From Actinomycetospora lutea (lineage in GTDB: Bacteria; Actinomycetota; Actinomycetes; Mycobacteriales; Pseudonocardiaceae): a stretch of 64,000 nt of DNA. The stretch lies in the NCBI RefSeq assembly GCF_028737205.1, contig NZ_JAQZAL010000012.1, forward strand, positions 1 through 64,000, read 5' to 3'. The translations under genes and the position numbers were made by a program. The notes below the pieces were generated by a model, which saw only the letters and a list, made by a program, of their open reading frames with translations, did no database searches and was not told the origin of the DNA. Shown here in pieces: positions 49,543 to 58,182 of this stretch. The stretch's first letter is position 1; every line of letters starts with the position of its first letter.

Positions 49543-50541
49543 TCAGCGGGGCCGCGGGCGCCAGCGCAGCGGGCGGGGCAGGACGACGATCTTGCCCGTC
49601 GCCCGGTCCGCTTCCATGATCGAGTGGGCGTCGCGGATCCGTTCGATGGGGAGGACCTGGCCGAGCGGGACGCTGGCGCGCCCGGCGGCGACGTCGTCGA
49701 GGAACGTCTGCAGCACGGCGGCGGGGAGGTCGGAGGCGTCGCCGGCGTACGCGGTGAGCCGCACGCCGCGGGGCAGGTAGTCGATGGGGTAGAAGTCCGG
49801 CACCGTCCACTCGTTGGACAGCATCCCCGCGAAGCACACGACCCCGTGGCGCCGGGTGGCGCGCAGCGTGTCGGGCAGGGTCGGGGTGCCGACGAGCTCC
49901 AGCGCGGCGTCGACCCCGCCGCCGAGCGCGTCGTGGACCTGGCGGGCGACCTCGCCGTCGTCGATGAGCACGTGGTCGACCCCGACCGCCCGCAGCCGGG
50001 CGATCTTCGCGCCGGTGCGGGTGGTCGCGACGACGGTGAGCCCGCGGGCCTTCGCGAGCGCCGCGGCGGCGAGGCCCACCGACGACGTGCCGCCCCGGAC
50101 GAGCAGCGTCTGGCCGGCCTGCACGTCGAGCCCGTCGGTGAGCGCGCCGTACGCGGTCTGCAGCATCTCCGGGACCGCGCCGAGCGTCGGCCAGTCGAGG
50201 TCGCTGGTGAACGGGATGACCTGCGCGGCGGGCACGCAGGTGTACTCGGCGTAGCCGCCGTCGAAGGTGCGGCCCATCCCGCCCATCATCGTGACCACCT
50301 GCTGGCCCGGGGTGAACTCGCCGCCCGGGCACACGGCCACGACTCCGGCGGCCTCGATCCCGGGCACGCGGGGGAACGTCACGCCCTCGGCGAGCCCGAG
50401 CCGGGTGTGCAGCTCGGAGCGGTTGACCCCGAACGCCTTCACCGCGATGAGCACCTGGCCGGGCTCCGGCTCGGGGACGATCAGCTCCTTGATCTGCAGG
50501 GCCTTGAGGTCCCCCGGACCGCTGAGCACGACGGCACGCAT
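49543..50541 (-). CDS. zinc-binding dehydrogenase / NADPH:quinone reductase-like
   Basis: 332 residues from ATG 50541. GroES-like domain (GQVLIAVKAFGVNRSELHTR, VPGIEAAGVVAVCPGGEFTP), then a nucleotide-binding segment with LLVRGGTSSVGLAAAALAKA. There is no structural zinc Cys cluster. It is the quinone-oxidoreductase branch of medium-chain reductases, with an unknown substrate. It lies 25 bases before the hydratase gene on the same strand. Confidence 0.8.
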   Translation of the reverse strand: MRAVVLSGPGDLKALQIKELIVPEPEPGQVLIAVKAFGVNRSELHTRLGLAEGVTFPRVPGIEAAGVVAVCPGGEFTPGQQVVTMMGGMGRTFDGGYAEYTCVPAAQVIPFTSDLDWPTLGAVPEMLQTAYGALTDGLDVQAGQTLLVRGGTSSVGLAAAALAKARGLTVVATTRTGAKIARLRAVGVDHVLIDDGEVARQVHDALGGGVDAALELVGTPTLPDTLRATRRHGVVCFAGMLSNEWTVPDFYPIDYLPRGVRLTAYAGDASDLPAAVLQTFLDDVAAGRASVPLGQVLPIERIRDAHSIMEADRATGKIVVLPRPLRWRPRPR

Positions 50542-50608
50542 CCTCGCCACGGGGACGATCCTGCCGCGCGTCGGGCGCCCGTCAACGTGTGGACGCGCGT
50601 CCGCCCCG

Positions 50609-51382
50609 TCAGGCCGGAGCCGGGGAACGCTCCAGTGGCAGGCACTCGGCGAGCAGCCCGACCACGTCGTCCCAGGCCCGCTGCGCGTGGCGGGCGTGGT
50701 ACCCGACACCGGGGAGCAGCGTCTGGCCGTACTCGCCGTCCTCGGCGATGCTCCCGTCGGGGTGCGTGGGCGGGTGGTGGAAGGCGTGCTGCGCGCCGCC
50801 GTAGACCACGAGGCGCCAGTCGACGCCGGCCTCCTGCATCTCGGCGGTGAAGGCCTCGCGCTGCGCCGGCGGCTGGATCGGGTCCTGCGACCCGACGCCC
50901 GCCCACACCGGGCAGCGGATGGCCGCGGCCTCGCCGGGCCGGCCCGTGATCAGCCCGTTCACCGTCGCGACGGCGCGCAGAGGCACGCCGGCGCGGGCCA
51001 GCTCGAGCCCGATCGCGCCGCCGGTGCCGTAGCCGATCGCGGCGATCCGGTCGGGGTCGGTGCGGGGTTCGGCGCGCAGCGCGTCCAGCGCCGCGTGCCC
51101 GATGGCGCGCATCCGCTCGGGGTCCTCGAGCAGCGGCAGGCAGCGCGCCAGCATCTCCTGCGGGTCGGAGAACCACCGCCCGCCGTGGATGTCGAAGGCC
51201 AACGCGACGTACCCGAGCTCGGCGAGGGCGTCGGCGCGGCGGCGCTGGAACGCGTTGAGCCCCGGTCCCTCCGGCCCGATCAGCACCGCGGGACGCCGGT
51301 CGTCGCCCGCCGGGAGCGCGAGGTGGGAGACCATCGTCAGGCCGTCCGCCGGGTAGGAGACCGTGCGCGTCGTGACCGTCAT
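50609..51382 (-). CDS. dienelactone hydrolase family protein lacking the catalytic Cys
   Basis: 257 residues from ATG 51382. The fold is that of dienelactone hydrolases (VLIGPEGPGLNAFQRRRADA, VALAFDIHGG, with Asp167 in GSQDPIQ and His199 in GGAQHAFHHP). The nucleophile elbow reads AAIGYGTGGAIG, so the Cys of the GYCxGG motif is Gly119. The Asp and His of the triad remain. It may be a non-catalytic or altered-chemistry member. Not in an obvious operon. Confidence 0.78.
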   Translation of the reverse strand: MTVTTRTVSYPADGLTMVSHLALPAGDDRRPAVLIGPEGPGLNAFQRRRADALAELGYVALAFDIHGGRWFSDPQEMLARCLPLLEDPERMRAIGHAALDALRAEPRTDPDRIAAIGYGTGGAIGLELARAGVPLRAVATVNGLITGRPGEAAAIRCPVWAGVGSQDPIQPPAQREAFTAEMQEAGVDWRLVVYGGAQHAFHHPPTHPDGSIAEDGEYGQTLLPGVGYHARHAQRAWDDVVGLLAECLPLERSPAPA

Positions 51383-51496
51383 GCCCGTCGACGCTAGGCA
51401 GGCGACGGGCCCTCCGGGGCCGTGTTCGCGGCCGGCGGACGATCGGGCTCCGGTCCCCAGCACTCCTCCGGACCCGGCCGCTGCGCTGAGCCCACC

Positions 51497-52834
51497 TCAC
51501 CGCGACGCCGCGACCACCGACGTCTCGACGTCGTCGGTGAGCGACCGGTTCCTGGTCTCGGGCAGGACGCGGACCAGGACGAGGCCCACGACCAGCGCGA
51601 TCACCGCCAGGTAGAGCGCGGAGGCGACGGCGCTGCCGACGGCGCTGCCCGCCGAGGAGGCGAGTGCGGCCGCGACGAGGGGCGCCGTCCCCGCGACCGG
51701 ACCGACTCCCAGGCTGAACGCCACGGCCGCGCCGCTGGAGCGGGTGCGGGCCGGGAAGAGCTCGACCAGCACGATCGAGGACATCACGTTGAGGCCCGAC
51801 TGCGGGATCGCGAACAGGACCATGCCGACCAGCGCGAGCCACGCCGACCCGGACCCGATGAGCAACAGCACCGGGATCGCGAGCACCGCGTGAGCGAGCG
51901 CGGCGCCGATGTACACCGGACGCCGGCCGATCCGATCGGAGACCCACCCGGCGAGCGGGCAGAGCGCGCTGTAGAAGACCATCGCGACCGAGGTGACGAC
52001 GAGTGCGGTGTGGCGGTCGCCCCCGACCGACATGGCGTTCGCGAAGTAGGTCGCGAGGTAGTAGAAGCCGACCCCGGTCACCGAGGTGCACGCGAACGCC
52101 ACGAACATGGCGGGCCGCTCGGTGCGCCAGGCGTCGCGCAGGGGAGTGGCCGACACCTCGTCCTGCTCGCGGAGCTCGCGGTACACCGGCGTCTCGTCGA
52201 GCTTCGAGCGCAGGTAGAACCCGACGAGCCCGAGCGGGGCGGCCGCCAGGAACGGCAGTCGCCAGCCCCAGGCCTGCATCGACGCGGGGTCGAGCACCGT
52301 CTCCAGCACGAGCACCGCCACGACGCCCACGACGATGGCCAGCCCGGCGGAGGCCGAGATGAGGGCGGCACGGGCCCCGCGTCGGCCTGCCGGTGCGTAC
52401 TCGGCGAGGAAGGCCGACGCGCTCGTCCACTCACCACCGGCGGAGAGCCCCTGGACCGAGCGCAGCAGCACGAGCAGGGCCGGGGCCCAGAAGCCGATGG
52501 CGGCGTAGGACGGCAGCAGGCCGATCAGCGTCGTGGCCCCGCTGATGCCCAGCACCGCGGCGGACAGCGCCACCCGCCGCCCGAGCCGGTCGCCGATCGA
52601 GCCCAGCAGGGCACCCCCGAGGGGGCGGAACACGTACGCGACACCGAAGACGGCGAGCGAGGCCAGCAACGAACCGACCGCGTCGCCGGACGGGAAGAAG
52701 ACCTTCCCGAGGGTCACGGCGACCGCACCGTAGACGGCGAAGTCGAACCACTCGGTGAAGTTGCCGATGAGGGTCGCGGCGACGACCCGGCGGGGCACGG
52801 CGGAGGCGGGGGAGGAGGTCATCGGCGTGCTCAC
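51497..52834 (-). CDS. MHS-family MFS transporter
   Basis: 445 residues from GTG 52834, overlapping the stop of the alcohol dehydrogenase by 4 bp. There are twelve hydrophobic helices. GNFTEWFDFAVYGAVAVTLG near the N-terminus and GDRLGRRVAL in loop 2-3 are typical of the metabolite:H+ symporter (ProP/ShiA-like) group. It presumably imports the substrate of the downstream pathway. It is co-transcribed with the dehydrogenase from the promoter near 54010, which carries operator 1. Confidence 0.87.
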   Translation of the reverse strand: MSTPMTSSPASAVPRRVVAATLIGNFTEWFDFAVYGAVAVTLGKVFFPSGDAVGSLLASLAVFGVAYVFRPLGGALLGSIGDRLGRRVALSAAVLGISGATTLIGLLPSYAAIGFWAPALLVLLRSVQGLSAGGEWTSASAFLAEYAPAGRRGARAALISASAGLAIVVGVVAVLVLETVLDPASMQAWGWRLPFLAAAPLGLVGFYLRSKLDETPVYRELREQDEVSATPLRDAWRTERPAMFVAFACTSVTGVGFYYLATYFANAMSVGGDRHTALVVTSVAMVFYSALCPLAGWVSDRIGRRPVYIGAALAHAVLAIPVLLLIGSGSAWLALVGMVLFAIPQSGLNVMSSIVLVELFPARTRSSGAAVAFSLGVGPVAGTAPLVAAALASSAGSAVGSAVASALYLAVIALVVGLVLVRVLPETRNRSLTDDVETSVVAASR

Positions 52835-53946
52835 TTCGTGTGGTCGATGACGCCGCGAATGATCTTGCCGTCGCGAAGGTCCTGGTAGCCCTCGTTGATC
52901 TCGTCGAGGCTGTAGCGCTGGGTGATGAGCTCGTCGAGCTTGAGCTGACCCGCGTCGTAGAGCCGCAGCATGCGGACGATGTCGTACTGCGGGTTGGACG
53001 AGCCGAAGAGCGTGCCCTTGATCGTCTTCTGGTGGAACACCATCTCCGAGCCCGAGACGTGCACGGTGAGATCGTTCGGGTTCGCGACGCCGGTGACGAC
53101 CACGGTGCTGCCCTTGCCGATGACGGCGAAGGCGTCGCTGATGACCTGCTCGGTCATCACGCCGACGACGCAGATGGCCTGGTCGGCACCCTCACCCCAG
53201 GTCAGCTGGTGGGTGGCCTGCGCGGCCTCCGCCGCCGTGGCGAAGACGTGGGTGGCGCCGAACTCCAGGGCCGTGTCGCGCTTGAACGCGACCGGGTCCA
53301 CGCCGACGACGTACTTCGCGCCGGCGTGGGCCGCGCCCTGCACGGCGTTCATCCCGACCCCGCCGAGGCCGTAGATCACCACTGTGTCCCCGGCGCGGAC
53401 GCCGCCCGCGTTGACGGCGCTGCCCCACCCGGTCGGGACCCCGCAGCCGACGAGCACCGCCTTGTCGAGCGGCAGCCAGTCGTCGACCTTGACGCACGAG
53501 AACTCGTGGACCGTGGCGTGTTCGGCGAAGGCGCCCAGCATGCACAGGGCGCCGATGTCGCCGAGCTCGTCGTCGTGGGCGCGGAAGGTGCCGTCGGGCA
53601 TCGAGCCCTCGAGGATGGTCGCCCCGGCGTTGCAGAGGTTCTGCTTGCCGGTGGAGCAGTACCGGCACGTCCCGCAGGACGGGGTGAAGCTGCAGACCAC
53701 GTGGTCGCCCGGCTGCACGCGGGTGACGCCCGGACCGACCCGCTCGACGACGCCGGCGGCCTCGTGGCCACCGATGATCGGGAACCGGACGATGTTGTCT
53801 CCGTCGACCATGTGCAGGTCGGAGTGGCACAGCCCGGCCGCCGACATCCGCATCAGGACCTCGCCGGCGCGGGGTTCGTCGAGCTCGATCTCGCGGATCT
53901 GGAAGGGCTGGTGATAGCCGGTGAGGACGGCGGCGCGTGTCTTCAT
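52831..53946 (-). CDS. NDMA-dependent-type zinc alcohol dehydrogenase
   Basis: 371 residues. Catalytic zinc ligands in GLCHSDLHMVDG and GGHEAAGVVERVG, structural zinc cluster SCGTCRYCSTGKQNLC, then LVGCGVPTGWGSAV and the Rossmann loop VIYGLGGVGMNAVQGAA. The sequence pattern is that of the actinobacterial NDMA-dependent alcohol dehydrogenases. Their bound nicotinamide does not exchange freely and is thought to be reoxidised through mycofactocin. No mycofactocin gene lies in the window. Oxidation of a primary alcohol to an aldehyde is the likely reaction. Confidence 0.88.
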   Translation of the reverse strand: MKTRAAVLTGYHQPFQIREIELDEPRAGEVLMRMSAAGLCHSDLHMVDGDNIVRFPIIGGHEAAGVVERVGPGVTRVQPGDHVVCSFTPSCGTCRYCSTGKQNLCNAGATILEGSMPDGTFRAHDDELGDIGALCMLGAFAEHATVHEFSCVKVDDWLPLDKAVLVGCGVPTGWGSAVNAGGVRAGDTVVIYGLGGVGMNAVQGAAHAGAKYVVGVDPVAFKRDTALEFGATHVFATAAEAAQATHQLTWGEGADQAICVVGVMTEQVISDAFAVIGKGSTVVVTGVANPNDLTVHVSGSEMVFHQKTIKGTLFGSSNPQYDIVRMLRLYDAGQLKLDELITQRYSLDEINEGYQDLRDGKIIRGVIDHTK

Positions 53947-54000
53947 GGGGCGCTCCCTGGAACGGAGGTCGACGGTGACACCGAGGACGCGGTGACGGCC

Positions 54001-54018
54001 AATATTTGATACAAAAAC
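54001..54018. promoter_or_regulatory. GntR-type operator 1 (dehydrogenase/transporter promoter)
   Basis: On the minus strand this reads GTTTTTGTATCAAATATT, sharing TTGTATCAAA with operators 2 and 3. It lies 55-72 bases upstream of the dehydrogenase start. AT-rich sequence of this kind stands out sharply in the local GC background. Confidence 0.65.
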
Positions 54019-54132
54019 ATGAGGAGAACGGTGAACACAAGCCCGCCGTCCTGGTCGTGGTCTGCACGTCCCAGCGGCTTAGCCTCGCCGAACCGGACGG
54101 CCGGGGCGTTGACGCGCACGCCAAGAACCTGC

Positions 54133-54150
54133 ATCTTGTATCAAACATTG
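54133..54150. promoter_or_regulatory. GntR-type operator 2 (DUF35/thiolase operon promoter)
   Basis: ATCTTGTATCAAACATTG, 30-47 bases before ATG 54180. The core TGTATCAAACA is an imperfect palindrome, as for FadR/FCD-type GntR proteins. It is 131 bases from operator 1 in the same divergent region. Confidence 0.7.
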
Positions 54151-54179
54151 ACCTCTGCTCCTGGCCCTTGGAGGCGTCG

Positions 54180-54623
54180 ATGCCCTGCCCCGCGAGTCCC
54201 CCGGGCGATCCGCAGCACGTCGCTCGCCCGTTCCGTGAAGGGCTGCTGTCCCTCGATCCGCCGCATCTGATCGGCGCGCGGTGCGGCGCTTGCGGTGTCA
54301 CGACGTTCCCCGCCCGCGACGTCTGCCCGTCCTGCCGCGCCGAGGACGCCCCCGCACCCACCGCGCTCTCGACCGAGGGGCGGGTGCACTCGTTCACCGT
54401 GGTGCGTCAGGCGCCGGCCGGGACTCCGGTGCCGTACGTCCTGGCCTGGATCGACCTGCCCGCCGACGACGTCCGGCTGATGGCCCAGGTCGTGGGGCCG
54501 GCGCCCGAGGACGTCGTGCTCGGCCTGCCGGTGACCCTCGAGCTCGTCCCGTTCGGGACCGGCGACGATGGTGTCGAGCTGCTCGGACACCGCTTCCGCG
54601 CGACGCAGGAGGCTCCGGCATGA
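54180..54623 (+). CDS. DUF35 Zn-ribbon/OB-fold protein (thiolase partner 1)
   Basis: 147 residues from ATG 54180 with GGAGG 5 bases upstream. The N-terminal rubredoxin-like zinc ribbon is ARCGACGVTTFPARDVCPSC (about 36-55). The OB fold follows (GRVHSFTVVRQAPAGTPVPY, PVTLELVPFG). DUF35 proteins bind and activate thiolase-like enzymes such as SCP-x/Ltp proteins. ATGA overlap with the thiolase supports a complex. First gene of an operon under operator 2. Confidence 0.88.
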   Translation: MPCPASPPGDPQHVARPFREGLLSLDPPHLIGARCGACGVTTFPARDVCPSCRAEDAPAPTALSTEGRVHSFTVVRQAPAGTPVPYVLAWIDLPADDVRLMAQVVGPAPEDVVLGLPVTLELVPFGTGDDGVELLGHRFRATQEAPA

Positions 54624-55774
54624 CCCTGGCCCCCGCCCACGTGGCCGGCGTCGGCATGGTCCGCTTCGGCAAGTACCCCGCCGACGTCACCCTCGAGCAC
54701 CTCGCCGTCGGCGCGGCCCGCCGCGCCCTCGGCGACGCCGGCGCGCCGCGGACCGCGGTCGACGGGCTCTACGTCGGCCACGTCTTCGGCGGTCCGGTCG
54801 CGGGGCAGCGGATCGCCGCCCGTCTCGGCATCGACGGCCTGCCCGTCTCCAACCACGAGAACTACTGCGCCAGCGGGGCGACCGCGCTCCGCGAGGCCTG
54901 GGTCGCGTTGGCGGCGGGCCTGCACGACGTGGTCCTGGTGGTCGGCGTCGAGAAGATGACCGACCGTGTCGCCGGCGGCGTCCGGCCCGACCCGGGCGAC
55001 CTCGACGCGGCGGTCGGCTACGTCATGGCTGCCGGACACGCGATGAGCGCCCGCCGCTACATGGCCGACCACGGCGCGACCCGCGAGCAGGTCGCGGCCG
55101 TCGCGGTGAAGAACCACGCCCACTCGGTGCACAACCCGTACGCGCAGTACCAACGGCCGATCACCCTCGAGCAGGTGCTCGGCGCCCGCCCGATCGCCGA
55201 GCCGCTCGGCCTGCTCGACTGCAGCCCCATCTCCGACGGCGCCGCGGCGGTGCTGCTGGCCGGCCCGGCCGGGCTGCGCCGCCTCGGCATCGACGATCCC
55301 GTGCCGCGGGTGCTCGGCGTCGGCCTGGTCAGCGGGTCGGTGCAGAGCGGCACCGGTGACCTCAACGCGGAGGAGGTCTCGCGACGCGCCGGCGCGGAGG
55401 CCTGGAAGCTCTCCGGGGTCGGCCCCGAGGACCTCGACCTGGTCGAGATGCACGACTGCTTCACCATCGCGGAGATCGTGCGCCTGGAGGGGCTCGGCCT
55501 GCTCCCGCACGGCGGAGGGGCCGCCCTGACCGCCGAGGGGCACACCACGCTGGGCGGCCGGCTGCCGGTCAACCCGAGCGGGGGGCTGCTGTCCCGCGGC
55601 CACCCGGTCGGAGCCACCGGCGCCGCCCAGGTCTGCGAGCTGACCTGGCAGCTGCGCGGCGTCGCCGGCGGGCGGCAGGTCGACGGCGCCCGGACCGGGC
55701 TGGCCTACTGCAAGGGCGGCACCGTGAACGGCACGGACGGCGGGTCGGTCACCACGGTGGTGATGGCCCGATGA
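54620..55774 (+). CDS. thiolase / SCP-x-type acetyl-CoA acyltransferase
   Basis: 384 residues. The nucleophilic Cys83 is in HENYCASGATAL, HDCFTIAEIV follows, and the C-terminal catalytic block is GGLLSRGHPVGATGAAQ. All thiolase residues are present, so it is probably an active 3-oxoacyl-CoA thiolase. Pairing with DUF35 is typical of the SCP-x/lipid-transfer-protein branch, which handles branched or sterol side-chain acyl-CoAs. Coupled to its neighbours by ATGA overlaps on both sides. Confidence 0.87.
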   Translation: MTLAPAHVAGVGMVRFGKYPADVTLEHLAVGAARRALGDAGAPRTAVDGLYVGHVFGGPVAGQRIAARLGIDGLPVSNHENYCASGATALREAWVALAAGLHDVVLVVGVEKMTDRVAGGVRPDPGDLDAAVGYVMAAGHAMSARRYMADHGATREQVAAVAVKNHAHSVHNPYAQYQRPITLEQVLGARPIAEPLGLLDCSPISDGAAAVLLAGPAGLRRLGIDDPVPRVLGVGLVSGSVQSGTGDLNAEEVSRRAGAEAWKLSGVGPEDLDLVEMHDCFTIAEIVRLEGLGLLPHGGGAALTAEGHTTLGGRLPVNPSGGLLSRGHPVGATGAAQVCELTWQLRGVAGGRQVDGARTGLAYCKGGTVNGTDGGSVTTVVMAR

Positions 55775-56286
55775 GCACCCCCGTCGTCGAGGTCGCCGTA
55801 CGCGGCGAGGGCAGCGTCCTGTCCGCGGTCCGGGCCGCGCTCTCGACCGTGCGCCCGGCGGCCCCGGCCGCGGTCGTGGTCCCCGCCGTGCCCGGCCCCG
55901 GACCGCTCGCCGAGCTGGGTGACGACCGGCTCGACGCGCTGGTCGGCGACACGCTCGACGCGGTGCTCGCCGATGTCCGGGCCACGCTCGGGCAGCCGCT
56001 GGACCGCCTGGTGTTCGTGCTCCCGCACGCCCCGCTGATGGGCGTCGCCGACGGCGTCGCCGCCTCCGCGGTGGCCCACGGCGTGCTGTCGATGGCGCGG
56101 ACGCTCGCGATCGAGCTGGCCCGCGACGGCGTCACCGTCAACGTCGTCGCGGCCGACGTGGACGCCCCCGCTCCCGGTGCGCTGGCCGCTCAGCTCGGCG
56201 CGCTGCTGGGCGCCGGCGGCGAGGCCATCACCGGGCAGGAGATCTACCTGACCGCGGGCACCGACCTGGGGAGGGCGCGGCCGTGA
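55771..56286 (+). CDS. degenerate short-chain dehydrogenase paralogue (likely non-catalytic)
   Basis: 171 residues, much shorter than an SDR. The C-terminal two thirds align with SDRs: SMARTLAIELARDGVTVNVVA corresponds to RSLALELGRHGITVNAVAPG of the next gene. The N-terminal TGxxxGIG cofactor loop is missing. The catalytic Tyr and Lys of YSTAK are both Ala in the aligned ASAVA. It is coupled to the thiolase and to the intact SDR by 4-bp overlaps. A structural or regulatory partner of the intact SDR is the simplest reading. Confidence 0.7.
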   Translation: MSTPVVEVAVRGEGSVLSAVRAALSTVRPAAPAAVVVPAVPGPGPLAELGDDRLDALVGDTLDAVLADVRATLGQPLDRLVFVLPHAPLMGVADGVAASAVAHGVLSMARTLAIELARDGVTVNVVAADVDAPAPGALAAQLGALLGAGGEAITGQEIYLTAGTDLGRARP

Positions 56287-57023
56287 CGACCACGACGCGG
56301 ACGGCACTGGTCACCGGCGGCGCCGGCGGCATCGGACGGGGCATCGGTGCCCGGCTGGCACGCGACGGGTTCCGCGTCCTGCTCGCCGACCGGGACGCGA
56401 CGGCGGTGCGCGAGGCCGCCGAGGCGGTCGGGGCCGAGCCCTGGGTGCTCGACGTCGCCGACCCCGACTCCCGGCGCGAGGCGGTGACCAGGACCGGCGG
56501 GTGCGACCTGCTGGTCAACTGCGCGGGTGTGCTGCGCGACGCCCGCGTGCGCCGGCTGGAACCCCCGGTGTTCCGGCGGCTGACCGAGATCAACCTCCTG
56601 GGCCCGATCGCGCTGGCGCGCCTGGTCGCACCGGACATGGCCGCGCGCGGTGCGGGGGCGATCGTCAACATCGCCTCCCGGGCGTGGCTGGGGACCTTCG
56701 GCTCGACCGCCTACTCCACCGCCAAGGGCGGGCTGGTCGGCGCCACCCGCTCGCTGGCTCTCGAGCTGGGCCGCCACGGGATCACGGTCAACGCCGTCGC
56801 GCCCGGATTCGTCGAGACACCCATGACCGAGGGCCTCCCGCCGGAGGTCCGCCGACGCACGCTCGAGGCCATCCCCGTCGGACGCGCCGGCCGCCCCGAC
56901 GACGTCGCCGACGCCGTCTCCTACCTGGCCGGCGCCGGCTACGTCACCGGGCAGGTGCTGGTCGTGTGCGGCGGGCGCAGCATCGGCGCGCCCTACGCCA
57001 CGCCCGTCGAGGAGGCATCGTGA
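56283..57023 (+). CDS. SDR family NAD(P)-dependent oxidoreductase
   Basis: 246 residues from GTG 56283. Cofactor loop TGGAGGIGRGIG (about 11-22), NCAGVL, catalytic Ser/Tyr/Lys in IASRAWLGTFGSTAYSTAKG, and NAVAPGFVETPM. It is a classical SDR resembling 3-hydroxyacyl-CoA dehydrogenases and 3-oxoacyl-ACP reductases. In this operon it probably oxidises a 3-hydroxyacyl-CoA to feed the thiolase; this is inferred. Confidence 0.88.
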   Translation: MTTTTRTALVTGGAGGIGRGIGARLARDGFRVLLADRDATAVREAAEAVGAEPWVLDVADPDSRREAVTRTGGCDLLVNCAGVLRDARVRRLEPPVFRRLTEINLLGPIALARLVAPDMAARGAGAIVNIASRAWLGTFGSTAYSTAKGGLVGATRSLALELGRHGITVNAVAPGFVETPMTEGLPPEVRRRTLEAIPVGRAGRPDDVADAVSYLAGAGYVTGQVLVVCGGRSIGAPYATPVEEAS

Positions 57024-58123
57024 CCAGAGCCGGTACGGACGGTCCCCTGGCCGGAGTCCGGGTCGTCGAGTTCGCGGGCCTCGGGCCGGGACCCTTCGCT
57101 GCGATGCTGCTGGCGGACGCCGGCGCGGACGTCGTCCGGGTCGACCGGCCGTCGGGGCCGGTCGACGGCGGGGCGCTCACCCGCGGGCGGCCGTGGCTGG
57201 GCCTGGACCTGAAGTCGGACCGCGGGCGGGACACCGCACGGGACCTGGTGCGCCGGGCCGACGTGCTCGTCGAGGGCTTCCGGCCGGGCGTCATGGAGCG
57301 CCTGGGTCTCGGCCCGCAGGAGTGCCTGGCCGAGAACCCCGGCCTGGTGTACGGCCGGATGACCGGCTGGGGCCAGGACGGGCCCCGCGCCCACCAGGCC
57401 GGCCACGACATCAACTACCTGGCGCTGACCGGGGCGCTGCGCTCGATCGCCCGCCGCGGCGAGGCACCGCTCCCGCCGCTGAACCTGGTGGGCGACTACG
57501 GCGGTGGCGGCATGCTGCTCGCCTTCGGCATCGTCACCGGGCTGCTCGAGCGCCGCACGGGAGGCCGGGGCCAGGTGGTGGACGCCGCCATGGTCGACGG
57601 CGTGAGTCTGCTGATGACCGGCATCTGGAGCCGGGCGGCGCAGGGCCGCTGGTCCGGCGAGCCGGGCACCAACGACATCGACTCCGGTGCCCCGTTCTAC
57701 GACGTCTACGCCACCGCGGACGGCGAGTACATGGCCGTCGGCAGCATCGAACCGCCGTTCTGGGCCCGGCTCCTGGACGGACTCGGGATCGACCCCGCCG
57801 GGATGCCCGACCAGTGGGACCGGCCGCGCTGGCCGCAGATGAAGGAGACGGTCGGGGCCGCGTTCGCGACACGCACCCGGGCCGCCTGGACCGAGGTCTT
57901 CGACGCCCTCGACGCGTGCGTGACCCCGGTGCTGTCGATGGCCGAGGCACCGGCCGACGCCCACCTGCACGCTCGCGGCACGCTCGTCTCCGGGCCCGGC
58001 GGGGTGCAGCCGGCCCCGGCGCCCCGGCTGGACCGGACGCCCCTGCGCACCGGCGACGCCGAGCCGTCGGCGCAGGACGTGTTGGCGCGCTGGGGCCTGC
58101 GGCAGGAGGTGCTCGCGCGGTGA
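57020..58123 (+). CDS. alpha-methylacyl-CoA racemase-type family III CoA transferase
   Basis: 367 residues from GTG 57020 after GAGGAGG. It begins LAGVRVVEFAGLGPGPFAAM, the family III CoA-transferase start. All three residues of the alpha-methylacyl-CoA racemase active site are present with the expected spacing: His129 and Asp130 in AGHDINYLALTG, Asp159 in NLVGDYGGGGM, and Glu244 in GSIEPPFWA. In the mycobacterial racemase they are His126, Asp156 and Glu241. It would convert 2R- to 2S-methylacyl-CoA so that beta-oxidation can proceed. A CoA-transferase role is the alternative. Confidence 0.82.
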   Translation: MTRAGTDGPLAGVRVVEFAGLGPGPFAAMLLADAGADVVRVDRPSGPVDGGALTRGRPWLGLDLKSDRGRDTARDLVRRADVLVEGFRPGVMERLGLGPQECLAENPGLVYGRMTGWGQDGPRAHQAGHDINYLALTGALRSIARRGEAPLPPLNLVGDYGGGGMLLAFGIVTGLLERRTGGRGQVVDAAMVDGVSLLMTGIWSRAAQGRWSGEPGTNDIDSGAPFYDVYATADGEYMAVGSIEPPFWARLLDGLGIDPAGMPDQWDRPRWPQMKETVGAAFATRTRAAWTEVFDALDACVTPVLSMAEAPADAHLHARGTLVSGPGGVQPAPAPRLDRTPLRTGDAEPSAQDVLARWGLRQEVLAR

Positions 58124-58136
58124 CCACCACCCGATG

Positions 58137-58158
58137 CGCGGTGATAGTTTATCCGCGA
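58137..58158. promoter_or_regulatory. AT-rich palindrome before the GntR gene
   Basis: GCGG-T-GATA-GTT-TATC-CGC is an imperfect palindrome 25-45 bases before GTG 58183. It does not carry the TGTATCAAA core of the other operators. It could be an autoregulatory site or the promoter. Confidence 0.3.
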
Positions 58159-58182
58159 AGGGCGGGACCAGGAGGTGCGAGC

